Under the pieces are notes generated by a model. The model made no database searches. It was not told the origin of the DNA and saw nothing but the letters and a program-made list of their open reading frames with translations. Of a stretch of DNA of 64,000 nucleotides, positions 48,914-60,676 are shown piece by piece. The stretch's first letter is position 1. Every line of letters starts with the position of its first letter. The stretch is taken from NCBI GenBank assembly GCA_936450465.1, contig OW388297.1, forward strand, positions 52,506,989 through 52,570,988, written 5' to 3'. Made by a program: the position numbers and the translations under genes. This DNA is from Gibbula magus (lineage: Eukaryota > Mollusca > Gastropoda > Trochida > Trochidae).

Positions 48914-49310
48914 AGGGGTGTAACAATACATCGAACTATCGATGCATTGTAATAGTTGGCTTGCCAATAGTACTATATCGATAGTATATACAAAAACACT
49001 ATCGCTATCGCAATAGTAAGGTTAACTATCGATACTATCGAAACTATTAAATTTCCCTTAATTATGAATGATTTTCCCAATCCTCACTGCATTTAATTAC
49101 ATATTTTTCATTTTATATTGTCAAAAGAGAAGAACTAGAGATAGGAAATAGCAAAATGACAAAAAGTCTTTTCATTTATGATTTCTTTACTGATTTTGGT
49201 TCCATAGTCCTAACATCAATTAAACATTTCCACTAAAACCTGTAAAAAATATAGCTGATTATTGCTATTTGTACAAAAAAAACTATCGCAATAGTTATTG
49301 CAATAGTGCT
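48914..49310. mobile_element. insertion unique to unit 2, possible hAT-like element
   Basis: Starts AGGGGTGTAACAATACATCG, a style of terminus seen in hAT-type elements. It is rich in ACTATCGATA/CTATTGCAATAG repeats at both ends and has no coding frame. Units 1 and 3 have instead a 28-bp unrelated stretch at this site, so the insertion also removed sequence. No clean 8-bp target duplication was seen. Confidence 0.45.
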
Positions 49311-49877
49311 TGTCCTTTGAAGGCATTATGATATCGAAATCACTAAATACCATAATTCATACGAATCAGAGGAAAGAACACAGCAGGAGTATCAGTCAGA
49401 AAACCTGTTACATTAACGATCATTTGATGACTTTTCAAGAACAGATAACATTGTAATTACCGATTTAAGTTTGCATCCATAGCAGTCAAAGATGAGTGTA
49501 AGGGTTTAATAGATTAATACACAGAGAATGGTTGAAAATACTTCCCTAGCGGCGCTAAATAATGCAACACTCAACCAAATGATTCGCTTCATTGTTTATA
49601 TACTGATCAAAGATATACACAAGCCCTTGAATTATATTCAGGAACGATATTACAAGCAAATACATCAGTAACAGCTAATGAATTGAGGCTCTAGCTTCTC
49701 ACAATTATCACACGCATTAAACAAGCACAGGTTTTTAATTCGTACGGTCCCACACGATCAAACACGAGGCTTTTAAAAATCACATGACCTCACAGTATCT
49801 TAGGTAATGTAATTTGGAGTTTCATAGCATTTCAAAGCATATCATTGTTCCAGTGTAATGAGTATTTTTGCACGCAG

Positions 49878-50112
49878 AAAGCCCGTGACACCGTCGTGGC
49901 TGTGCATGAAGGTGGAACCTGCGAGCGTCGACTGGAACCAGTACATCATGGACAGTACTATACTGAAATTCAATGAAGCAGTGCATCGATCATTTGCTGG
50001 AAAGCTCCGTCCCACATATAATCTGTCATCCAGGACCAAGGGCAAAATATTCAATATTCATATCTCTCAGATGTCCGAAATTAAGACATCTTTAGGGCTC
50101 AATTTTGTATAG
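49878..50112 (+). CDS. 'WNQY' terminal exon, unit 2 (acceptor altered)
   Basis: The full-length frame retains the 42-bp segment missing in unit 1. The acceptor reads TTTTTGCACGCAG, where the original CAG is changed to CAC; a new CAG lies 4 bp downstream and would shift the phase. The peptide otherwise matches unit 3, with changes such as Thr to Ile and Pro to Ser. Confidence 0.3.
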
Positions 50113-50768
50113 TTATTTGAATCTTTGTAAAATATTGTTGGTAAGAAAAACCTTTTTCTGAGACTAAATGTTAGTCTTCACAAATACAGTAATGTACAGT
50201 ACAGTACAGGGTTCTCAAGCCCTCAGATGGACCTGAACCCTGGAACCGTTGATTTGAAGTCGATTAGTCTCTTTGCTGTGCATTCTCGTCCTAATATTTG
50301 ACTACTTGTATGAACAATCAAACCATGGAAGGATACTCACTTATTATTTCAGAAACCTACCGGTGATCAATTAGAGTTTTCTGTTTACATTATCATTAGA
50401 TAAATAAAGGTGGGAGATAGCACAGTTTAATTCAGATCAAACTGTTCGACGTAACTGTTGATATTTGTTATTGATATTTTTTCAAACATAAAATTTGTTT
50501 TTGTCCTTAATATGTGTCATGGCATTGCATAACATTACACAATGTTCATGTAAATAGATTAATCGAATATTTGACGACCATTCGAATGACCATTGCTTTA
50601 GATATTATGAAAGAAACTCGTACTGTATGCAATTCGCAAGAAGACAAAAGCAAAATAAATTGTTTATTCAAACACATCGTCTGGATAAGACACCTATGAC
50701 CATGTTGTATTTGTTTAGATGTAATGATTCCTTGCCAAAGCAGCACTAACTTATTTGAAGGGACCACA

Positions 50769-50853
50769 CCATCCTCGGTTACCCAGGGTTTTATATATGC
50801 TCCGTTACTCTCCACTATATAACCCCTGGGAAACTCTATCAGAGGAATCTTTT
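50769..50853. mobile_element. MITE-A, truncated (unit 2)
   Basis: Left arm CATCCTCGGTTACCCAGGG to CAGAGGAATCT only. It matches the first 85 bp of the complete element at 63148 in unit 3, and then joins unit DNA. Confidence 0.7.
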
Positions 50854-51160
50854 GCAGACTTTCTCTCTGAAGTGATACCAGCAGAGTTAACAAAGTTCTT
50901 TTAAAGCAGTGGTAAATCCTAAATCCCCTCCCCTCATCTCAACCATAACAATAACCCTAACATCCCACTCGCTTGCCACAGTGGCTGCATCCGGGCTAGC
51001 CTTTTTTTATTTTTATAAAAAACAATCTTATTTCAGCATAGGCATGGCTGATACAGGTTGTCGATGTACATCTTTGTCTTTGTCTACTGTATCTTAACCC
51101 CTGGTGCTTTCACATGGGAACTCGTACTGGAATTAGCTGCCAAAAGCATCGGATCATTAA

Positions 51161-51375
51161 GCCATGGCTGTGTGACTGAAATAGGACCATTAAGCCATGG
51201 CTGTGTGACCTTAGGTGAATATCTGACCATTAAGCCATGGCTGTTTGACTGAAATAGGACCATTAAGCCATGGCTGTGTGACCGGAGATGAATATCTGAC
51301 CATTTAGCCATGGCTGTGTGACTGGAATAGGACCATTAAGCCATGGATGTGTGACCGGAGATTAATATCTGACCA
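51161..51375. repeat. 73-bp (40+33) minisatellite (unit 2)
   Basis: GCCATGGCTGTGTGAC repeats at 51161, 51196, 51234, 51268, 51307 and 51340. There are fewer copies than in unit 1 and the linker order is slightly altered. Confidence 0.8.
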
Positions 51376-51384
51376 TTGATGTGT

Positions 51385-51640
51385 GATCGAAAGTGTTAAC
51401 TGTAAACGTATCAAACAAATCCTTCAATCCTTAAGGTTGATTAACGATAAAGGAAAATGTAGTCTATTTCTTCAATCGATCAAAGCAGTTGAGATTTTGT
51501 GAGATAGATATAATCAATTTGGACAGAATATTCAACAGCGGGCTTCCAGACAGGCAACAGATTGATTAATCACTTGTTCAAAGGAACGCTTGTAATATTA
51601 AGGACAGTCTGAAAGCGTCAAGAAACGTTATAAAGAACTT
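51385..51640 (+). pseudogene. R3 segment, unit 2 (decayed)
   Basis: Near-identical to the unit 1 R3, with the same broken frame. Confidence 0.4.
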
Positions 51641-52657
51641 AGTTTAAATCATGTCTTCCTCGAGTGGCAGTATAACGACGTATTTTTAAACGATGAAGAT
51701 TGAATGTATTTCGACCATGTTTGCTTTTCCTTCAATGCTACACTGTCAGTTCAATGCCGTCTATGGTTGGCTAGTTCTAGTTGATGCTCGCAATCCAGTT
51801 GATACAATTAATGACCACACTGGTCTTGTTGGATTTTTCAATGCAATAATAATATGCACCATGAATTAAGTAAACTATTTTTGAAAACGACGTTAATTAC
51901 AAATTGCTTAACCTCACTTAATTCTGCGGACTGATCTTTGCTGCAGTCATGACTGTTAGTATACATAGCTCTCTGATCATCTTAGGGACTATTTTATAAC
52001 GGTAATGATGTGTAAAATCTTTCCAATGTGTTTAATACTTTCTCCTGACATTATCAAATATGTCATGACTTTTGATATCTCTCCTATTTTCTGACAAGTT
52101 CAGACTTAACAGATTACACATTCGCTTCCCACAAAGGTTACTCTTACAGATTTTCTATCGCAACCTCTGTTACATATCATGCACTTTTTCGCCTAGAAGC
52201 TTTGAAATCAGCGACGTTGTTCCGAAACTTTCGAAATGACTAAAGTTGCTTCATCTGTGATGCTCACGTATTGTTTACAAGACAGAATTCCGTCGCAGAT
52301 GTAAAAGGATGATTGATTGGACAAATATTAGGACGTTATTAGCGTTACTTTAACCGCCAGGGGATTATGGTAGAACAGTGAAATATCGCCTACATGTAAC
52401 AGAAGTTACGATAGAAAATGTGAAGAGAGTAACCTCTGTGCAAGAGGAGAGAAGGCAAATTACACTACTATGAGTGAATTTATAAGAGGAGACTTTGGAA
52501 TATAATCAATAATTTCCGAATCAAATTATACCTGATTTCTTAGAGAAGGAACAACTGTTTGCGAATGATATCATTTAAGTGCAAGGGAGTAATTTGAAAA
52601 AATAAATAAATTGAAGTTTCATCAATAGAAGCCATCAACCTCCTTCATTCCTTCAAG

Positions 52658-52798
52658 ATGCAACCTTTTATTTCATGGTTAAAAAGACAAACCGATTTAA
52701 ACGACCGTCAGAGAAACGCATTTTATAACAAAGAATTACACCCATTGATGAGACAGTTAAGGGATAGCTTAATCGAAATTCACAATGCAATCATCTAA
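52658..52798 (+). CDS. R4 segment N-terminal ORF, unit 2
   Basis: ATG to TAA, 46 residues, same as unit 1 except WLKRQ for WLRRQ. The preceding acceptor reads CCTTCAAG|ATG. The 3' half (to about 53045) is decayed as in unit 1. Confidence 0.3.
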   Translation: MQPFISWLKRQTDLNDRQRNAFYNKELHPLMRQLRDSLIEIHNAII

Positions 52799-53239
52799 GA
52801 AAAGGCAGCGGGTATGGAACTGTAAACGGAACAAACAAACCTTCAGATAGCTCAGTCACATAAAAGGGTAATGCTTTTCTTTATACTTCAGATCAAAGAC
52901 TTCCATATGGGTTATGTCACTTTTGTTATTCCCATGTAGTTGTCGCTACCGAATAGAAGGCTTAAGACGTTAAAAGCACATTGATTAATCACAACTTCAA
53001 AGGAACAATAAAAAGCTTAAGTAGGCCTTGATCAACAACCCAAAATCGTTATATTGTTTACTGTACCACTTCAAAAGAAGCTAATAAATGACATGTATAA
53101 TGTGTATGTGTGTTGACATTTGTAATTTGACATTTCCTTAAGTTCGTAAAGCTCTTAGGACTAGAGAGTTTATTTGTGAAAAGGGGCCCCCGACCCCTTA
53201 TATATGTACATTGGTCACAGAATAAATTGCCGAAGCACT

Positions 53240-53488
53240 GTGGATCACAGTGGTGTAGTGGTTAGCGTGCTGGCCTCGCACGCCAAAGGCCCGGGTTCGA
53301 ATCCATGTGGAGACAACAAACAATTGTGGCCTGGGTGTCAAACTGTGTTGTGTCCCTGGGCAAGGCACTTCATCCACATTGTACTCAGTCCACCCAGCTG
53401 TATAACTGGGTACCTCAAAAGCGGGTGTATATGACTTCGTGTAGCGCTATAGGCAGCTTCGAAAGTACAATTCCGTCAGGTTAATCCA
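53240..53488 (+). mobile_element. SINE-3 copy (unit 2)
   Basis: Same head, body motif CCCTGGGCAAGGCACTTCA and tail as at 41578, again abutting SINE-2 at the unit boundary. Confidence 0.75.
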
Positions 53489-53489
53489 T

Positions 53490-53771
53490 GGTCATGACGT
53501 CACTCTATTGTGTTTTCAGTTGATTATTATTTAGGAATCAACTGTTCATTGACTGTCCCAGTCAGGAGGGGTGTTAGGTTTAGACATTTTCAGTAATGGC
53601 TAATCGAGTACATTTTTCGAGACTGATTTTGTCTTAGTGTACATGAATAGGATCTTAAAATATCTCTCAACTAGACAAGTCAATTTTTGTAATGCATGAA
53701 CCTGGATTCGAACATGCAACCCTTCGCTTGGTAGTCAGCGCTTCTAACCATTAGGCCACAGTACGCTGTTA
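53490..53771 (-). mobile_element. SINE-2 copy (unit 3)
   Basis: Complete copy with inverted head (GGATTCGAACATGCAACCC, TAACCATTAGGCCAC). It matches 30395-30677. Confidence 0.7.
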
Positions 53772-53819
53772 AAAACCTTAGGAATGTTTGTCAGTAAGAA
53801 TCCAACGTTCTATTCAAGG

Positions 53820-54036
53820 CACAACTTCCAAACGCAAGGCATAACTGTTGCCAGTCTGCATTAGTGGCTGATTTAACCCTTGCAGTATTTCTCTCGCTCT
53901 CTTGTGTCGAGGCAGTGAATCGCTGCACTGGAAATGCATAGCGGGCCTGAATTTCTAAACACAGATTTCTTAAGGAAATACTGCAAGGCCTAAATAAGCC
54001 AGTAATGGAGACTGGCAAGAGTTATGCCTTGCATTG
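53820..54036. repeat. inverted-repeat insertion unique to unit 3
   Basis: AACTTCCAAACGCAAGGCAT on the left pairs with ATGCCTTGCATTGGGAAGTT on the right (54024 area). Inner pairs include AACTGTTGCCAGTCT with GACTGGCAAGAGTT and GGCTGATTTAACCCTTGCAG with its inverse. Units 1 and 2 lack it. A foldback MITE of about 215 bp. Confidence 0.65.
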
Positions 54037-54291
54037 GGAAGTTGTTCAAGGCACGGGAGGCATGGAAAGGCAGAGTTTCAGCTGTCAATCACTTCGCTTC
54101 GGTTGAAAGTTTTGCGCTGCACGTGCGTGGAAGAATCCAGTTCATGAGGGCCGCAGCTACTTGTACCATATCTGATGAATGAGCACCGAAATTTGCAAAA
54201 TAATTGATTTTGCTATACCATAATTGAAATTTGTTGTTTCAAATCTAAAATAATCACATATGCATGTTTCGTGAAGTCATACATGGATTAA

Positions 54292-54399
54292 GATGGAGAA
54301 TGCATTCGGAGCAGAGGATTCGTTAAAAATAATCAACTCTCCCCTTCGGGGCTCGTTGATTATTTTTAACGAATCCACAGCTCCTCATGCATTCTCCAT
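54292..54399. repeat. 108-bp palindrome with CCCCTTCGGGG loop
   Basis: ATGGAGAATGCATTCGGAGC at the left, its inverse at the right, inner arms CGTTAAAAATAATCAAC, and loop TCTCCCCTTCGGGGCTC. The same arm starts at 63943 and an inverted arm lies at 37877-37917. A SINE-like tail (GCGCATTGAGCATGC) follows immediately. Confidence 0.8.
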
Positions 54400-55884
54400 T
54401 ACGTAATAATGTAAAGCGCATTGAGCATGCATTCGTGTGTAGATAACTTGCGCAGTATAAGTATCCATTATTATTAAGCCCAATACAATAAAATATACAG
54501 ATGCAGTGTATAATGCAATTAAGTAATGGACACGGAGGCTACAGCATGATGCGAAATAACTAATACGTTTCTTTTGGGCTAGAAAAATATATTTTGCAAA
54601 ATTATTAAGTACAAGTTCACTATGCTATCTAGCTTTGGACATGAATAGTGAGTTAAGCTAAGTATCCGATGGGAAAACATAATAATACTCTTGCAAAAGA
54701 CAAGTTCGCAGGTTATGATAGAAAGGGCATTCAAGACAAAAATGCAATTCCCATTCAACCGTAGGTCTTATTCAAAATGGACAAAAACGAATTTTACGGT
54801 CTAGCTTTAAACGTCTGCCTTATTCGATCATTAGGTTATATTTGGAATAGCGGTATTTACTTAAGGCAGTGCAATAAGAGTTTATCATGCCTTTACCTTC
54901 ATCATTTATGCTGTTATAACCCAACAAAAATGTATTGATGAACATGCTTAGTAGCACATAAGAAGTTAGTTTTCAGATAAATCAAACGTATGGATAACAA
55001 CTTCTTAATTCTCAGATTACTGTTTCCTCAAATATTTATACGTTGCTGTATTATGTTTTGTTAAAGGCACTGTAGCCCGTTTTTGGCGAATTGTGCTTTC
55101 TCAAATTTGTCATTTATTATCAAAGTTTATACAATATATTGCTAATGGGTAAAACAATTAGTTAATCATGGGTAAACATCTCATGACACGACTCGATAAG
55201 CCGTATCCATAGAAAACGGTTATCCATATTCGAAAAAAATGGTGGAGGTGTAAAGCGACAGTGGTGTGGAACTCTTCAATGTGAGAAGTAGATTTGAACT
55301 CTGGGAATTCTGACAGCAAGATGGTGGACAATATTCCAACATTGTTCCATATTTAAAACTCTAATGTGAGTGTTTAGGTATCGCTACATCAGTCAGACCA
55401 CTTGAACAACCTCCGAGTGACCATCTTAATGTGAACACATTAAAATACCCGATCGATGGGAAATGGACTCGTATGGCTTATCCGAACCATGTATATTCGT
55501 TTTAGAACTCCTTTTTTATTGACTCAGGCGTATTATGTAGCTATTTAACGTTTTATTTCAGTACAAAAGCGTGCAACAGCGCCTATAAGCACCACGCATG
55601 GTTTAACAACGACACACGAAACTGTATGACAACGTTGTATTCTCAGAATAAAGAAGTTGTCATCCATGTACATGTCACTACTACTTCTTTAAAGTGAGTA
55701 TTATTACACCAGAGGGCGATACCAAAGGTTCATAAAAAAAAATTCTCAATAAACAATACTGCTATCGGAAATTTCTAGTCGTTACAATTGTTAAACATAT
55801 TCTATGCAGGTCTTTGAAAGGCGTTTAGAAGTGGTATACATAAGAACAGGGAGATTTTCTGGATAACAACCTCTTTTATGTGAA

Positions 55885-55935
55885 AATACACGACGTTTCG
55901 GAGTACATACTCACTCCTTCATCAGGTGGAATGTA
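55885..55935 (-). mobile_element. Penelope-like/hammerhead-like fragment (unit 3)
   Basis: Core identical to units 1 and 2. The flanking TTTATGTG differs at one base. Confidence 0.45.
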
Positions 55936-57312
55936 TCATATTTTGAAACCTAAAATATTAAAAATTTATACTGCCATTTATCTTCATGGTTTGCAATTAC
56001 CTGCATCAGCAATTAACTTATCAACGTTATCAACTAAATGAAAATATGGAATTGAAAATATAAAAAAGAGGGTATGAATATAAGACATTAAATTCAAGTG
56101 GATGACCTTTGAAGACACATTTTGAGAACGTGCACTGAACAATGTTGTCTGACACTGATGACTGATAAGGTATAACAAGACACATCTGTTCAACAGTCTG
56201 CACTGGTTGCTTGTTGCCTTACCACTTACTGCAATTACATGAACTCGTGCTTTGCTTATCATAAAAGGTCAACTTCAGCATGTGGTACTTACATGCACTT
56301 TCTCTGTGTCTGAAATTGAAATTGTAGAACAGAGTCACCAAGGACAAAGTAATCATTCTTGGACGAATTATCCGACATGGCAGACTTCTTCACTAAAGCA
56401 CCAATTTACACCAGGCTTTTGGTCTCCACAGGAGAGTTTCTGTGATAACAAAGAATAGCATGATGACATAACTAGCTTATTGCAGTTACAGTTACTGTAC
56501 TTATATGTTTTGCTTAACAGTAAAGTCAGTCTGAATGTGCAGTGATAATCTAATAACACTTACAACATGTGGCACTAAATTGAGCACTGTGACTTGTAAA
56601 AGATTTCTTAAGTATAAGTGTTAGAGATAAGTATATTTTGCATGTACATGATAGACATCTGTACTACACGAATCCATAAGGGTTTCGTACCAATTACCAG
56701 ATGGATAGATTTAAAAGGTGTAAACCTTTTAAGATGCTCTTATACATGCAGTGGCCACATTAACTCATTAGTTGTCATTGGTGTATCATGTAAGGGATGA
56801 AATTTGCAAGTTTCCAAAATAATCTACTGCCTTTTGATTTTCTATCATAACCTTTGTTATTCATAGGCAATATTTCAATAACCACATTCCCTGCAAAAGA
56901 TCGTTACTTAAATCTGCAACCGACTCCTGTCTTTTAAATAAGTATGCGCAACGCACAGATGTAGCTATTTAAGTCATTTCAACATTTACTGAATGTTCAG
57001 TTTGAAACAATGTCGAGTAATTGCACAACGGACTACGTAAGCCATCAAACAGGATTCTTTTTGTTTCTAGCCGAGAAATTATTCAATATGTAAAAGATGT
57101 TAGTATAGAAAATATGAAGGGAGCTTGGTTGGAAGGGAAAGTTTTGGAAACTGAACAAATAAGACTTTTATTTTGTAAAAAAGCAGCTTCATACAATCTT
57201 GTTGTAACTTAGTAATGTATATGTAAAGTTTTTGTAAAGTTTTATACTTTGCTTAAGCAATTTATTTTGATAACAGCTGATAGTCTGGGAATATTTTAAT
57301 TCCATTTTTATA

Positions 57313-57668
57313 ATGTGTGATAGATGTATGTTCATAGCGATTCTTGGCCTAATGTGTGATAGATGTATGTTCAGAGCGAATCTTGGTCTAATGTGTGATA
57401 GATGTATGTTCAGAGTGAATATTGGTCTAATGTGTGATAGATCTATGTTCAGAGTGAATATTGGTCTAATGTGTGATAGATCTATGTTCAGAGCGAATCT
57501 TGGTGTAATGTGTGATAGATGTATGTTCAGAGCGAATATGGTTCTAATGTATGATAGATGTATGTTCAGAGCGATTCTTGGTGTAATGTGTGATAGATGT
57601 TTGTTCAGAGCGAATCGTGGTCTAATGTGTGATAGATTTATGTTCAGAGTGAATCCTGGTCTAATGTG
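57313..57668. repeat. 39-bp minisatellite, block 1 (unit 3)
   Basis: About nine 39-bp units with no length variants, so frames of 146 (plus) and 184 (minus) codons arise. It is preceded by about 190 bp (57121-57310) absent from units 1 and 2. Confidence 0.85.
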
Positions 57669-57890
57669 TAATGTGAGAACTGTTCTACACGCAGTAAGGT
57701 TTGGGTGCAATGCTACACTGAATTTCAGCGTAGTACCACCCATGGTTCGCTAGTTCCAGCCGATGCTCGCATGTTTCACCGCAATGTATAGCCACATGGC
57801 GTTGCAGGCTTTCTCCCTGCCATAATACTAGCAGCCGCGATATAAGTGAAATACTCTTGAAAGCGGCGTTAAACCCCAACTCACCTCACC
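57669..57890 (+). mobile_element. 5'-truncated SINE-1 in minisatellite (unit 3)
   Basis: Same body and left junction as in units 1 and 2. The CACCTC tail is short here. Confidence 0.75.
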
Positions 57891-58049
57891 TGATAGGTGT
57901 ATGTTCAGAGTGAATGGTAGTCTTGCCATGGCTTTTGGTAGTAAAATATGATCCTCAATGGTTTACTTCTCTTACAATTATATTTGGTTCAGCTAGGTCA
58001 TTACTCTCCCTCAAATTGGTATGACTAATCAGCTTATATAATATCTGTT

Positions 58050-58290
58050 CATCTTGGCGTAATGAGTGATAGATGTTTGTTCAGAGCGAATCTTGGTCTA
58101 ATGTGTGATCGTTGTATGTTCAGAGCGAATCTTGGTCTAATGTGTGATAGATATATGTTCAGAGCGAATATTGGTCTAATGTGTGATAGATATATGTTCA
58201 GGGCGAATTTTGGTCTAATTGTGATAGATGTATGTTAAGAGTGAATATTGGTCTTATGTGTGACAGATTTATGTTCAGAGTGAATCCTGG
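58050..58290. repeat. 39-bp minisatellite, block 2 (unit 3)
   Basis: About six units, inserted within DNA homologous to 33400-33560 (which is repeated before and after). In unit 3 the array plus its flank was therefore duplicated. Confidence 0.75.
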
Positions 58291-58292
58291 TC

Positions 58293-58520
58293 TAATGTGA
58301 GAACTGTTCTACACGCAGTAAGGTTTGGGTGCAATGCTTCACTGAATTTCAACGTAGTACCACCCATGGTTCGCTAGTTCCAGCCGATGCTCGCAGGTTT
58401 CACCGCAATGCATAGCCACATGGCGTTGCGGGCTTTCTCCCTGCCATAATACTAGCAGCCGCGATATAAGTGAAATACTCTTGAAAGCGGCATTTAACCC
58501 CAACTCACCTCATCTCACCT
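58293..58520 (+). mobile_element. 5'-truncated SINE-1 in minisatellite (unit 3)
   Basis: AGAACTGTTCTACACGCAG through GCGGCATTTAACCCCAAC and CTCACC repeats. Confidence 0.75.
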
Positions 58521-59012
58521 CTAATGTGTGATAGTTGTATGTTCAGAGTGAATCCTAGTCTTGCCATGGCTTTTGGTAGTAAAATGTTGACGATTTGATC
58601 ATCAATGGTTTACTTCTCTTACTATTATATTTGGTTCAGCTAGGTCATTACTCTCCCTCAAATTGGTATGACTAATCAGCTTATATAATATCTGTTCATA
58701 ATTCAAATATGAGCTTGAAGGTCACAGCTTTAAATGTACAATATTTTGCTTCTACAAGGAATGAAAACGCAAGAAAAGAATCAATGTGGTTAATGTTTTG
58801 GGTATAGAACCAATCAACCCATAGCACTCTTCATGATTGCACATGCTTCATTTCATGTTTAAAAAAAGAAAAACCGATTTGTGGACCATCAGATGCATAC
58901 ATGACGCCTATTGATGAGATATTTAGGTGACAGCGTAATCGAATGCAATCATCTCTCTCCATGTTTAGAAAAAATGGCGTTAAGGGAACTGTTAACAACA
59001 AATAAAGCTTAG

Positions 59013-59249
59013 TTGCATGATATCGAATTCTTAATTCTCCAGATCAAAGAATTTCCATATTGGTTATCTCACTTTTGTCATTCCCGTGTAGTTGTCATTA
59101 CTCAATGGGCTTCACAAGCTAAAGACACATTGATTAAACACTACCTCAAAGGAACCATAAAAAGTATTAAGAACGCCTTGATCAACGTCTTAAAATCGTT
59201 ACAATTGTTTACTGTGTCACTTCAAATGGAGCTATTGTCAGACATGTAA
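59013..59249 (+). CDS. R1 segment, unit 3 (frame open)
   Basis: I do not recognise this product. Seventy-eight codons are open to TAA, including HFCHSRVVVITQW and AKDTLIKHYLKGTIKSIKNA. It aligns with the second half of R2 (DYTLINHAFKGVTELLKTSL). Units 1 and 2 are frameshifted at GTIK. The first half of R1 (58862-59010) has stops. It may be the ancestral intact state of R1 or a chance restoration. Confidence 0.25.
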   Translation: MHDIEFLILQIKEFPYWLSHFCHSRVVVITQWASQAKDTLIKHYLKGTIKSIKNALINVLKSLQLFTVSLQMELLSDM

Positions 59250-59304
59250 ACACTAATGTTTTGACATTTATAAGTTTGAAAGTAAACAAACTCATATAAG
59301 AAAA

Positions 59305-59594
59305 GGGGCTGGATAGCGCAGTGGTTAACGCGTTCGGCTTCGGATGAAGAGGTCCGGGGTTCGAATCCCGCCAGGGGCATGGCAACTTTGTCTGCAGTAG
59401 AGAACTGTTCTACACGCAGTCAGGTTTGGGTGCAATGCTACACTGAATTTCAGTGAAATGTTCAACCCCCATTCTTTAACCTATAGTGACTTACGATGGT
59501 GTTGCGGACTTTCTCCCTGCCGTAATACTAGCAGCCAAGATAAAAGTGAAATACTCATGAAAGCGGCGTAATAACCCTCATCTCGGGTTCAACC
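59305..59594 (+). mobile_element. SINE-1, full copy (unit 3)
   Basis: Same head (A box TAGCGCAGTGGTTAACGCG, B box GGGTTCGAATCCC) and body as the other two. The CACCTCAACTC part of the tail is deleted. Confidence 0.8.
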
Positions 59595-60676
59595 TCTCTG
59601 TGATATTACCTATCAATACCATGTCCCTGACCTACTTCCTCGAAGTGAAAATTGAAGAAAGAAACCCAACAATATAACACACAAATATGAAAGCCAAACT
59701 TCAAAGGATAAGATAAGATACAATCATGCGCTTTGAGCATACCTTTATGGCGTGGATACTGCGCAATATAAATGCCACTATTATTATTATAACAGTACAA
59801 CAGTTAAATGAAGGCCAAAATATAACTATCAATCCTGCAAGCAACACACAACAATCGTATGATACACAGAACTTTGAAAATGTATGAAATTGATCATAAA
59901 TAGACTACATCTGGGTTGGTCCAAGTTTAACAACTTCGATCATTTTTCATAATGCGTTGGATAGCTTTGACCTGAGAATGATGATCAATGTGAATTATCT
60001 ATTTCTGTATATCTTCAAGAATCATGGAAAACGTAGTCTACATATTAATTAAGTCTAGGATAATAATTTTCATAGATGTGATTTTTGTCGTATCCTACAT
60101 GTATTAACATTTATCAAATTTGTCATCTTTGCTCACCTCATAATTTATGTTCAATTTTCCGTTATTTTCTTAAATAGGGAATGACATAAATTTGAACCAT
60201 ATACAATTTTCAATGTATATACATAGCCATGTAAAATGTTTTTACAACTATCTATGGGACACATTTTTTTACACATGTAGGCAGTCGGATGACATACGTT
60301 GAATTGATCGAAAATTAAATTTAAATAAGTACTTCAATCTGAGATGATTTCCAATAATGCTGAACTATTTGATCCACTCACTGCCCATATTATGAAAATT
60401 GTTTATCCTAGACTAAATTAACATGAAAGTTTATAGAAATAAGGTCACCATGCGAATACTTGTTGTATCACTCTGTATAGTTCCCTTGCAAATCTACACT
60501 GTTTTAATGTTAACAGTTCAAACTTACAATGAATTTTGTTAACTCGGGGGCTATTCACTAAAAATCAAGCACTATAATTGACGAAATTTCTTGCAATAGA
60601 AAAAAGCATCCTTTTACTTCACCGCCCAAGAAAGATGATGAAAAGGAATTGATACATTGTTAAAGGACCATTTCAG

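Larger units (their letters stand above)
41825..53489 (+). repeat. macrosatellite unit 2 (about 11.7 kb)
   Basis: Collinear with unit 1, at high identity by eye outside the indels. Specific features: deletion inside the first SINE-2 (after about 42055), the longest 39-bp minisatellite, no MITE at the R2-downstream site, and an ACTATCGATA-rich insertion at 48914-49310. It ends where GGTCATGACG recurs at 53490. Confidence 0.9.

Noticed and set aside
57071..57212. Possible exon after TTTCTAG starting with a REIIQYVKDV peptide in unit 3
   Set aside because: Units 1 and 2 diverge into minisatellite after MKG, and there is no other gene evidence.
57189..57753. Overlapping open frames of 184 (minus) and 146 (plus) codons
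   Set aside because: Both are the 39-bp minisatellite read through on opposite strands; the length is a consequence of the period being divisible by three.
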